A stretch of 6,534 nucleotides of DNA, from positions 1 to 6,534 of the forward strand of contig QMNL01000095.1 in assembly GCA_003647755.1 (NCBI GenBank), given 5' to 3'. The translations under genes were made by a program, and so were the position numbers. This document shows positions 1 to 5,793 of this stretch, piece after piece. Each line of letters opens with the position of its first letter. Positions within the stretch are counted from its first letter, which is position 1. Source of the DNA: Candidatus Coatesiibacteriota bacterium. Lineage in GTDB: Bacteria > B130-G9. Below the pieces are notes generated by a model. That model was given only the letters and a program-made list of their open reading frames with translations, had not been told where the DNA came from and did no database searches.

Positions 1-119
1 GCAAGGCCCGCGGCTGAGCATTTCGCTTGAGACATGTTGGGTTGGATGCGAGCTCGGCAGGTGCGAGCTGACGACAGAGATTCGTCCGCTACGGGAGCCC
101 AGAGGTTGGGCTGCGTGAT
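1..119. other. Left-edge sequence without a supportable gene
   Basis: This stretch lies downstream of the DUF401 gene. A plus-strand frame is open from position 2 to a TGA at 116-118, which would place its stop two bases before the end of the opposing DUF401 frame, as is common for convergent genes. Its 38 residues show no recognisable motif, and other frames are open here too, so it could be either the C-terminal tail of a gene entering from the left or non-coding sequence. An 8-bp direct repeat, TGCGAGCT, occurs at 47-54 and 62-69. Confidence 0.3.
96..112 (-). terminator. Hairpin just after the DUF401 gene, possible terminator
   Basis: A perfect 6-bp inverted repeat (AGCCCA / TGGGCT) with a 5-nt loop lies 7 nt past the stop codon of the DUF401 gene. 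Position and stem composition suit transcription termination or 3'-end protection of the rnr-DUF401 message. No run of T follows it on the minus strand, so it is not a classical Rho-independent terminator. If a gene also converges from the left it could act in both directions. Confidence 0.3.
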
Positions 120-1403
120 TCACAGCATCCTATACAGCAGGAATATGCCGAAATAGGCGGTCATCGACAGGATGCAGGGGAGAATCAGGCGCCTGGCAAC
201 CTGCAGATATGCAACATTGAAGTACTCGTTGGAAAGTATGAGACAGAGGTGCACTGGCGTGAGCATTACGGCCACGTACCCGGCGATGGAAAAAATGAAT
301 ACGTAAGCCACAAGTTCGCTCTGCGGGAGCGAGGATACGAAGACTGGATACAGGATTGGCAGCCCTATCCCGACGTAGGCGACGACTAGGCCCGTAACGA
401 AGCTCACCAGGAACGGGACTGCGAAAGCAAGCAGTAGCACCGGGACCTGTTGTCCCCTAAGAGACTCTGTGATCTGCGCTATGGCGCCAGCATCCTTGAG
501 GACTTGGCTGAAGATCAGGATCGAGGCGACCGTTAGCAGCGTCATTAAAACCCGTCTGTTAAGGACCATCTTGGCGATCGTTTGCGCTTTTAGACCAGAG
601 CCGCGAAGCGCTATGGTTATTCCGACGAGGAGCGCGATGACGAGAGGGAGCCTTGCGGGCAACTTGTCGAGGTGGATTCCGGCCGATTCAAACGCGGCTC
701 GCAGACCCACAAGTGCGAAGTTAATTATGATAACGGCCAGGATCGCACGGCTTATGCTTAGGAGTCTGAGGACTGAGCCGTGGGACCTTGGATTCTCATC
801 TACTCGAGCGCGTCTTGGGATTCGGCGGAGGTAGCAGAGGTATCCGGCGAGCACCATTACGGCCGATGCGGGGAGGAAGATGACGAAGATCTTGGCTATA
901 CTGAAGCCCGTTATCGCGCTCATAAGGATGACGGAGGGATAAAAGGGCCACCAGTATTCCCAGATATGCCTGAACCAGAAGTTGATGGTGGCGCTTTCGA
1001 GCTTGCTAATTCGGAGTCCTTGCGCCGCCTCGTCAACGAGTGGAGCGGAGAACCTTGCGCCGCCGGGCATTGGCAGCAGGCCGATGATCGCTGTCATCAT
1101 CGGGATGGCTAATCGCGGGTTGTGGACGACTTCTCTGACCGCAGCGACGAGCTTGCTCAGTTGCTTAGTCTCCTGGAGGACGGCAGAGAACAGGACGATC
1201 AGCAGCACGATCAAAAGGAGCATGAGATTTGGCAGGTCGAACACGCCTGCCCACGTGCTGCGGCCGAGTGCACCCAGCGGCATCCCAAGCCAGAGACCCA
1301 GGGCGAGCGACCCGGCGAAGAGCGATAAGCCGAGCGGCGACTTTAGCTTGAGGCTGAAGATAACAGCGAAGAATACGAGGACTATTTTTACTATGGGCGA
1401 CAT
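120..1403 (-). CDS. DUF401 family integral membrane protein, transporter-like
   Basis: This 427-residue protein is almost wholly hydrophobic, with roughly ten to twelve predicted membrane segments (for example about residues 4-20, 24-42, 58-78, 100-115, 155-190, 218-235, 250-267, 285-302, 319-345, 363-390 and 405-425). It carries features I associate with DUF401: a Pro/Gly-rich GLLPMPGGA stretch at residues 108-116 followed by SAP, the aromatic-rich NFWFRHIWEYWWP segment at 141-153, and TPVHLCLILSNEYF at 382-395. DUF401 resembles the ion transporter superfamily that includes gluconate and citrate permeases, with two half-repeats each containing a broken helix; a substrate is not established. 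The gene starts 15 nt after the rnr stop codon, so it is probably translated from the same transcript. Its ribosome binding site is weak (AGGCGAG directly before the ATG), which may mean it depends on ribosomes arriving from rnr. The length is normal and the frame is intact. Confident on family, not on function. Confidence 0.85.
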   Translation of the reverse strand: MSPIVKIVLVFFAVIFSLKLKSPLGLSLFAGSLALGLWLGMPLGALGRSTWAGVFDLPNLMLLLIVLLIVLFSAVLQETKQLSKLVAAVREVVHNPRLAIPMMTAIIGLLPMPGGARFSAPLVDEAAQGLRISKLESATINFWFRHIWEYWWPFYPSVILMSAITGFSIAKIFVIFLPASAVMVLAGYLCYLRRIPRRARVDENPRSHGSVLRLLSISRAILAVIIINFALVGLRAAFESAGIHLDKLPARLPLVIALLVGITIALRGSGLKAQTIAKMVLNRRVLMTLLTVASILIFSQVLKDAGAIAQITESLRGQQVPVLLLAFAVPFLVSFVTGLVVAYVGIGLPILYPVFVSSLPQSELVAYVFIFSIAGYVAVMLTPVHLCLILSNEYFNVAYLQVARRLILPCILSMTAYFGIFLLYRML

Positions 1404-1418
1404 TCTCGCCTGTATAGC

Positions 1419-3539
1419 CTATGTGCTTGCGTCAATCAACTTGAAGTCGATCCGCCCGAGGGGGACCTGGACCGACCGGACGCGAACCTTTACAGCATCA
1501 CCCATCCTGAAGCGTCGACCGGTTTTCTCCCCAGTAATGCACTGCTTCTCCTCGCTGAACGAATAGCGGTCGTCAGAAAGGGACACCAACGGCACGAACC
1601 CCTCGACGAAGAACTGGTCCAGCTCCACGAAGAAGCCCCTCGCAGTCAGCCCCGAGATGATCCCCGTGAACCGCTCACCCACTCTGTCCGCCATGAACTG
1701 CGCCTGGCGCATCTTGACTATCTTCCGCTCCGCGCCCATCGCGGCCCGCTCGCGGACGGAGCAGTGGTGTGTTGCCTCTTTCAGCGCCTCGTTGGTCATT
1801 TTCACCTTGCCCTTGGATTTGCCCTTCAGCTGCTGCTTGAGGAACCTGTGGACCATGAGATCGGGATAGCGCCTGATTGGCGACGTGAAGTGCGCATAGC
1901 AGCTCGAAGCAAGGCCGAAATGGCCGATATTCTCTGGCGAATACTTCGCTATTTTGAGTGCTCGCAGAATAAGATAGGAGACCAGTCGCTCGATCCGCTT
2001 GCCGCGGACCCTCTGGATAAGCTGCTGGAACTTGTTTGATAAGTCTCCCCCTGCGAAAGAGACCTTCATGCCGACCGATTTGAGCGTCTGAGAGAGCCCG
2101 ATGAGCGATTCGTCGTCCGGTGGCTCGTGCACCCTGTACGCACATTTGCAACCGTTGACGGTGAGGTACGAGGCAACCGCCTCGTTCGCCGCGATCATGA
2201 ACTCCTCGATCAGCCTGTGTGCCGGATTGCGCTCCTCGCGGACGATGTCCTCTGGCTTGCCCTGCAGGTCGAGGATGATTACCGGGTCTGGCAGGTCGAA
2301 GTCGAGGCTGCCGCGGCTCATCCGTGCCTTCGTCAGCAGCTGCGCAGCATCGTCCATATCATACAGGTACTGCGCGAAGCCCGGGGTATCCTCCGAAACA
2401 TCCTTGCCCTTTCTGTGTTGCTCAAGCAGAGAGCCAACTTCCGTGTATGTTAGCCTCGCATTGCTGCGGATAACGCTCTTAAACATCTTTGAAGCGCAAA
2501 CCTCGCCCCTCTTGTCCAAATCCATCTGGACGCTCATCGCAAGCCTGTCCTCGTTCGGCTTAAGGCTGCATATCTCGTTGGACAGCTCAAACGGCAGCAT
2601 CGGAATGACGCTCCCAGGAAAATAGACGCTGTTAGCTCGCTCATAGGCGTCCTTGTCAAGCGCCGAACCCTCAGCTACGTAGTGGCTCACGTCCGCAATG
2701 TGAACCCACAGCCGGAATCCACCATCCCGCCGTTCGATGCTCACTGCATCGTCGAAGTCCTTCGCCTGCTCGCCGTCGATCGTGAATGTAACCAAGCTGC
2801 GAAGGTCTGCTCGGCCACGGAGGTCGCTCTCCGTAATAGTCCGCGGGACTCGCCTCGCCTCGTCGAGCGCCTCGTCAGAAAACACGGTGGGTATGTTGAA
2901 CCTCGCGATGACTATCCTACATAGCACCTCCGGGTCGTCCGGTTTGCCCCAGACCTCGACGATGGACACATTTATGCGATTGAGACGGTCATCGATTTTA
3001 TCTATGACCGCGTTCACGACTAGCCCGTCCTCGACAGGGCCGGCCTCGTTATTGACAACCACAACCTCGTGAAAGACCTTCGCCGACAACGGCACGAGAA
3101 ACATTCCCTCCCGCCTTTTGAGAACCTTTCCCGCCAACTCATGCCTTGTCCGCTTAACGATCCGAACGATCTGCCCGGTCGTCCGGCCACCACGGCGTTT
3201 CGTGAACGCAACCTCAACAATATCGCCATCGATCGCACCGCCCCAACGCTGCGCCGGCACATAGATGTCATTGGTCTCTGGCGAGACAGGAATAACAAAG
3301 CCAAACCGCTCGTTAGTTGGCTCGAAGCGACCCACAAGCCGTTTCTTAGCCGAGGTGATGGAAAACTTGCCGTCTGCATCCTTGGTAACCTTGCCTCGAG
3401 AGACTAGGCGGGCAAGCTGCTTGAGGACCGCTTTGCGCTCCCGCCCAGTCGTAAACCGCCGCTGAATCTCCTGCAGGCTGAGGCGCTGACCGCCTCTACG
3501 TTTCAGAATGTTTAGTATTCGCCGCTCAGTTTTGTCCAT
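1419..3539 (-). CDS. rnr: Ribonuclease R, 3'-to-5' exoribonuclease
   Basis: RNase R degrades RNA processively from the 3' end, including structured mRNA and rRNA, in the cytoplasm. The 706-residue product has the full domain order: a winged-helix-like N-terminus (about 1-62), two cold-shock RNA-binding domains (about 66-130 and 133-195), the RNB catalytic domain (about 245-570) and a C-terminal S1 domain (about 621-703). The four metal-binding aspartates are present as D255, D261, D263 and D264 (TIDGEQAKDFDDA), with the same spacing as the active site of E. coli RNase II. The family signature HFTSPIRRYPDLMVHR lies at 550-565. The protein ends right after S1 and lacks the lysine-rich tail of the E. 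coli enzyme, so it is shorter (E. coli about 813 residues). The N-terminal helix-turn-helix and S1 support RNase R over RNase II. The ATG is preceded by AAGGAAGG (3543-3550). It is the first gene of an apparent operon with the DUF401 gene. Confidence 0.96.
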   Translation of the reverse strand: MDKTERRILNILKRRGGQRLSLQEIQRRFTTGRERKAVLKQLARLVSRGKVTKDADGKFSITSAKKRLVGRFEPTNERFGFVIPVSPETNDIYVPAQRWGGAIDGDIVEVAFTKRRGGRTTGQIVRIVKRTRHELAGKVLKRREGMFLVPLSAKVFHEVVVVNNEAGPVEDGLVVNAVIDKIDDRLNRINVSIVEVWGKPDDPEVLCRIVIARFNIPTVFSDEALDEARRVPRTITESDLRGRADLRSLVTFTIDGEQAKDFDDAVSIERRDGGFRLWVHIADVSHYVAEGSALDKDAYERANSVYFPGSVIPMLPFELSNEICSLKPNEDRLAMSVQMDLDKRGEVCASKMFKSVIRSNARLTYTEVGSLLEQHRKGKDVSEDTPGFAQYLYDMDDAAQLLTKARMSRGSLDFDLPDPVIILDLQGKPEDIVREERNPAHRLIEEFMIAANEAVASYLTVNGCKCAYRVHEPPDDESLIGLSQTLKSVGMKVSFAGGDLSNKFQQLIQRVRGKRIERLVSYLILRALKIAKYSPENIGHFGLASSCYAHFTSPIRRYPDLMVHRFLKQQLKGKSKGKVKMTNEALKEATHHCSVRERAAMGAERKIVKMRQAQFMADRVGERFTGIISGLTARGFFVELDQFFVEGFVPLVSLSDDRYSFSEEKQCITGEKTGRRFRMGDAVKVRVRSVQVPLGRIDFKLIDAST

Positions 3540-3542
3540 AAT

Positions 3543-3550
3543 CCTTCCTT
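3543..3550 (-). promoter_or_regulatory. Ribosome binding site of rnr
   Basis: On the minus strand AAGGAAGG stands three bases before the ATG at 3539; counted from the AAGGA core the spacing is six bases. This fixes the start at the methionine of MDKTERR, just before the winged-helix domain, and argues against longer starts. Confidence 0.75.
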
Positions 3551-3584
3551 ACGCTGTCCTGCAACCTCAGATGTGTCCGCCCTG

Positions 3585-3613
3585 CTTATGCACCAAAGCG
3601 ATTCGATTCTCAA
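3585..3613 (-). promoter_or_regulatory. Candidate sigma-70-type promoter for rnr and the DUF401 gene
   Basis: On the minus strand a TTGAGA box (3608-3613, five of six consensus bases) is separated by 17 nt from CATAAG (3585-3590, four of six). Transcription would start near 3578, giving a leader of about 40 nt that includes the rnr ribosome binding site. It lies between the hairpin cluster and rnr. Found by eye; no start-site data support it. Confidence 0.35.
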
Positions 3614-3636
3614 TTGTAAACATCTGCCTGGATTCG

Positions 3637-3718
3637 GTCATGGATGACGGACAACATCGCCCGGCTTTGGCCGAGATGACGACAATGCTGTCGTTTAGCC
3701 CGAACTCGCTGTTGCGAG
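3637..3718. repeat. Run of four short hairpins, probable degenerate interspersed palindromic repeat
   Basis: Four inverted repeats follow one another: GTCAT-GG-ATGAC at 3637-3648; an imperfect stem with arms CATC..CGGC and GCCG.GATG at 3655-3678; ACGACA-ATGC-TGTCGT at 3679-3694; and CTCGC-TGTT-GCGAG at 3705-3718. Read on the minus strand, the block gives a VVISAKAG-like peptide and GTCAT..GAATCCAGG-like sequence. That recalls the dispersed GTCAT..CCGG..GGATGAC palindromic repeats that are often mis-called as small proteins in many bacterial genomes. No second copy is in this window, so the repeat identity is an inference from its form. It could also act as a transcription barrier between the cysteine-cluster gene and rnr. 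Confidence 0.45.
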
Positions 3719-3784
3719 GTGCCATGACTTGGGGGCACAACCTTCACTTCAGGCAACGGGTTGATGGCTTGAACCGGAGCCAAC

Positions 3785-3809
3785 CTATCAGCCGAACCAG
3801 CTATCAGCC
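3785..3809. repeat. 9-bp direct repeat, 16-bp period
   Basis: CTATCAGCC occurs at 3785-3793 and again at 3801-3809, starting exactly 16 bp apart, immediately past the stop codon of the cysteine-cluster gene. Flanking bases are similar (CCAAC and CCAG). It could be a small tandem duplication, a paired protein-binding site or chance; the sequence alone does not decide. Confidence 0.5.
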
Positions 3810-3812
3810 TGC

Positions 3813-5084
3813 CTAGCTCTTAACGATAAGCGGCGCAAACCCGAGGTCCTCAAACACCTTATCGACAAAGCGCATGGCACGGCTTTCTACCTTGAGCAGG
3901 GCGAGGTGCTCGCTGTGGCGGAGATATTGGCGCTCGACGAGTTTTATTGCGTTGGCGAAATGGGTTGGCTCGACGCAGTCCTTGCCGTCCTGAAGGGCAA
4001 AGACCTTGGATAACCACTTCATAACGCCATACATGAGTAGGAGCATGTTGTATCCCCTGAAAATGCCATATTGCGCAATGAGAACCTTGCGAAAGATGCA
4101 GTGCGACAGGTATCTTGCCGCAAGGTCGCCTATCGATGTGTCCTCCGCGTCAAACGCCACGTCGGACAGCCTCCTGAGCGCAACCGGCTCAGCAAGAACA
4201 GGCACCCTGATCTTGCCCACGTTAAGCGTCTGCTTGGTGTTGTTTATCCAGGTGTCCAGCAGAACCCTTAGCCTGCTCTTCCTCTCCAAGGCGCTCGACG
4301 CAAACGTCAGGAACGTGATCACGAAAAGCTGCTGCCGATGCCTTGAGCACATTTTCTTGCCCTTTTTGGCTATCAAATAGAGCTTCGCTATATGCCGAGG
4401 CGCAAACCTGGCGAGTCGCTTCTCGATGCTCGCCTCGTTGAGGGTTATTCTCTCGTCATCGTAGATATTCTTGCAGAGACTGAACAGGAAGATGTTCCCC
4501 GCCACCAGCCGATCCTCAAGGGTTGCCTGCCGGGCGGAGAGAATGCTGAGCAGTTTCTCCTCAATGAGAAGATAGGCATCATAAGTAACCGAGATCTTGG
4601 TCTTGAGAAGGATTTTGTCAGCAACGGTGATCTTCCAGCTGGTCTGGGCGGCGAGCTCCTCAAGTTCCTGCTGGTACTGCTCAATCGGCTCGCCCCTGTT
4701 GTGCAGAACCTCATTGCAGACAAACGACACGTCAACCACAATGCCTCGAGGCGTTTCGATGAACCTGAACGGGAACTTCTTACACACGAGCGGTTTTGCG
4801 TTGTATCCCAACCGCTTGTGAATGACACAGAGGTTGTCGGCTCCCAGAAGGGGGCAGCCACCCCGAGAGGGGTCTGGTCTGATGACTCCTGCTACGGCGC
4901 CGGACTGGCGCCTATTGTCAACAGGATGGATATGACTCTTGAGGACGCCGGGCAGCTTGTCAGGGCAGCCCTGCTCCACATCAATCACCCATTGCTGGCG
5001 ACAGCACTCCCCGCATTTTACACATTGATAGCGAGTGTTTGGCGGATATATGAGGTGGGGTGCGCTGTCGCTATTCTGTTCCAA
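3813..5084 (-). CDS. YkgJ/FliB-type cysteine-cluster protein
   Basis: With the start chosen here the product has 423 residues. The N-terminal third carries the CxxCxxCC family pattern: YQCVKCGECCRQQ with cysteines 21, 24, 27 and 28, then CPLLGADNLCVIH (C77, C86) and AKPLVCKKFP (C101). These cysteines are thought to bind zinc or an iron-sulphur centre. Flagellin lysine N-methylase FliB, of about 400 residues, belongs to the same group, but no flagellar gene is nearby, so a methylase role is not claimed. The C-terminal two thirds (about 130-423) is mostly helical-looking, with no motif I recognise. The open frame reaches a TTG at 5198, which would add 38 residues, but that codon has no ribosome binding site. 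The TTG at 5084 has AGAGGA nine bases upstream (5094-5099) and yields the usual short lead before the cysteine motif. No signal peptide; probably cytoplasmic. The gene stands alone, 272 nt upstream of rnr. Confidence 0.8.
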   Translation of the reverse strand: MEQNSDSAPHLIYPPNTRYQCVKCGECCRQQWVIDVEQGCPDKLPGVLKSHIHPVDNRRQSGAVAGVIRPDPSRGGCPLLGADNLCVIHKRLGYNAKPLVCKKFPFRFIETPRGIVVDVSFVCNEVLHNRGEPIEQYQQELEELAAQTSWKITVADKILLKTKISVTYDAYLLIEEKLLSILSARQATLEDRLVAGNIFLFSLCKNIYDDERITLNEASIEKRLARFAPRHIAKLYLIAKKGKKMCSRHRQQLFVITFLTFASSALERKSRLRVLLDTWINNTKQTLNVGKIRVPVLAEPVALRRLSDVAFDAEDTSIGDLAARYLSHCIFRKVLIAQYGIFRGYNMLLLMYGVMKWLSKVFALQDGKDCVEPTHFANAIKLVERQYLRHSEHLALLKVESRAMRFVDKVFEDLGFAPLIVKS

Positions 5085-5093
5085 GTTCGGACT

Positions 5094-5099
5094 TCCTCT
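5094..5099 (-). promoter_or_regulatory. Ribosome binding site deciding the TTG start of the cysteine-cluster gene
   Basis: On the minus strand AGAGGA lies nine bases before a TTG codon at 5084. No ATG occurs in frame between the upstream stop and the cysteine motif, so a TTG or a much less suitable codon must be used. This is the only in-frame candidate with a convincing Shine-Dalgarno sequence. Confidence 0.55.
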
Positions 5100-5301
5100 A
5101 GATTTGTAGCTCGTAAATCCCCCGCCACCGGCTCCAATGTTCTCCGTGCACGTTCCAGAATCACGACTCGCACTCGTAGCGGAGCACGCATCAACCAACC
5201 ATTACATTTGGCCTATTTAAGCACCTTGCCTCAGACGTTACCGCCCGCCGCACGCGCCCCCTTGTGCCGATGTCCATGGCCCCTTTGCTCTCAACAGGCC
5301 A

Positions 5302-5520
5302 CTACATCGCCTTTGAGTCGGGTCCCTTTGGTAACTCGCCAGATTCAGTGGAGCCCAGTAACACAAGTCTCACCCAAACCGCGAACACCAGGCACACCAT
5401 AGTGAACCGCCACACACCCGTGGCCGTCACAAAAAGCCGAATGCCCACAAGCTTGAAAACAATGCTGACGATGAAACCAATGACCGCACCGACAATCGCC
5501 AGCTTCTCCAGTCCCTTCAT
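5302..5520 (-). CDS. Small two-helix membrane protein of unknown function
   Basis: The 72-residue product has two hydrophobic stretches, about residues 7-27 and 36-56, parted by a short loop with Arg28, and a polar tail of about 16 residues. I do not recognise a family. The reality of the gene rests on three things: the membrane pattern; GAGGGAG six bases before the ATG (5527-5533); and a TTGACA-bearing promoter at a fitting distance. Upstream it is divergent from the radical SAM gene at 5794. Downstream, 217 nt part it from the start of the cysteine-cluster gene on the same strand, so joint transcription is possible but not shown. It could be a small accessory membrane subunit or a stress-type small protein; neither is supported directly. 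An overlapping 60-residue frame on the same strand (5345-5527) shares most of the region but lacks the membrane pattern and a spaced ribosome binding site. Confidence 0.65.
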   Translation of the reverse strand: MKGLEKLAIVGAVIGFIVSIVFKLVGIRLFVTATGVWRFTMVCLVFAVWVRLVLLGSTESGELPKGPDSKAM

Positions 5521-5526
5521 GACACA

Positions 5527-5533
5527 CTCCCTC
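5527..5533 (-). promoter_or_regulatory. Ribosome binding site of the small membrane protein
   Basis: GAGGGAG on the minus strand lies six bases before the ATG at 5520. It selects this frame over the overlapping frame that begins at 5527, whose start codon would sit inside the site. Confidence 0.65.
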
Positions 5534-5573
5534 AGTTCACACTTTTAGCCATATTATTGCCTCTACATCTTGA

Positions 5574-5602
5574 AACCTATCGCCGACGAGGCGCATTGTC
5601 AA
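5574..5602 (-). promoter_or_regulatory. Candidate sigma-70-type promoter for the small membrane protein
   Basis: A perfect TTGACA box (minus strand, 5597-5602) is followed after exactly 17 nt by TAGGTT (5574-5579, three of six consensus bases, including the first TA and final T). The predicted leader is about 45 nt and contains the ribosome binding site. The strong upstream box and ideal spacing make up for the modest -10 element. Confidence 0.45.
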
Positions 5603-5706
5603 AGCCATGTTTCAGCCGTAGTAGCCCGGCTGGAAAAGCCCGCTGCGAACCATTTGGGGTGTGGCGACCTACCTTCACTTGTGCCGTGTGAAGTCAACTG
5701 AGGGTT

Positions 5707-5734
5707 TTGTGGCCGGGGCAATATGCGTTATGCT
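5707..5734 (+). promoter_or_regulatory. Weak candidate promoter for the radical SAM gene
   Basis: TTGTGG (5707-5712) and TATGCT (5729-5734) are 16 nt apart on the plus strand and would give a leader of about 50 nt before the ATG at 5794. Each box matches the consensus only in part. A 5-bp inverted repeat, TCTCG / CGAGA at 5745-5749 and 5762-5766, lies in the predicted leader. Confidence 0.25.
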
Positions 5735-5778
5735 TTGGGCTCGATCTCGTGTTTGCTACGGCGAGACCCTACTAATTT

Positions 5779-5784
5779 GGGAGA
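5779..5784 (+). promoter_or_regulatory. Ribosome binding site of the radical SAM gene
   Basis: GGGAGA lies nine bases before the ATG at 5794 and supports that start; the encoded protein begins MKIALVDVP, the beta strand that normally opens a cobalamin-binding Rossmann-like domain. Confidence 0.55.
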
Positions 5785-5793
5785 TTCTGTCTT

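Noticed and set aside
1675..2151. A 158-residue minus-strand frame inside rnr
   Set aside because: It is a shifted frame of the RNase R catalytic region; the true frame carries the intact HFTSPIRRYPD motif and S1 domain with no break, so there is no frameshift.
3567..3725. A 52-codon minus-strand frame between the cysteine-cluster gene and rnr
   Set aside because: It lies over the hairpin cluster, has no well-placed ribosome binding site, and its VVISAKAG-like peptide is typical of translated palindromic repeats rather than of a real protein.
3508..3816. A 102-residue plus-strand frame across the same intergenic region
   Set aside because: It overlaps the start of rnr and the end of the cysteine-cluster gene on the opposite strand, and its composition reflects the repeat; no motif or start signal supports it.
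4392..5402. A 336-residue plus-strand open frame opposite the cysteine-cluster gene and its upstream region
   Set aside because: It is antisense to a gene with clear family motifs, crosses both the intergenic gap and the end of the small membrane gene, shows no domain or ribosome binding site, and is explained by GC-rich codon structure on the other strand.
5571..5640. A possible c-di-GMP-I (GEMM) riboswitch on the plus strand, from GAAACC, CAAAGCC and GTAGCCCGGCT in the right order
   Set aside because: The GAAA tetraloop and its receptor are missing, the final stem pairs only three bases, the distance between AAAGCC and GTAGC is too short, and the same bases make a better minus-strand promoter.
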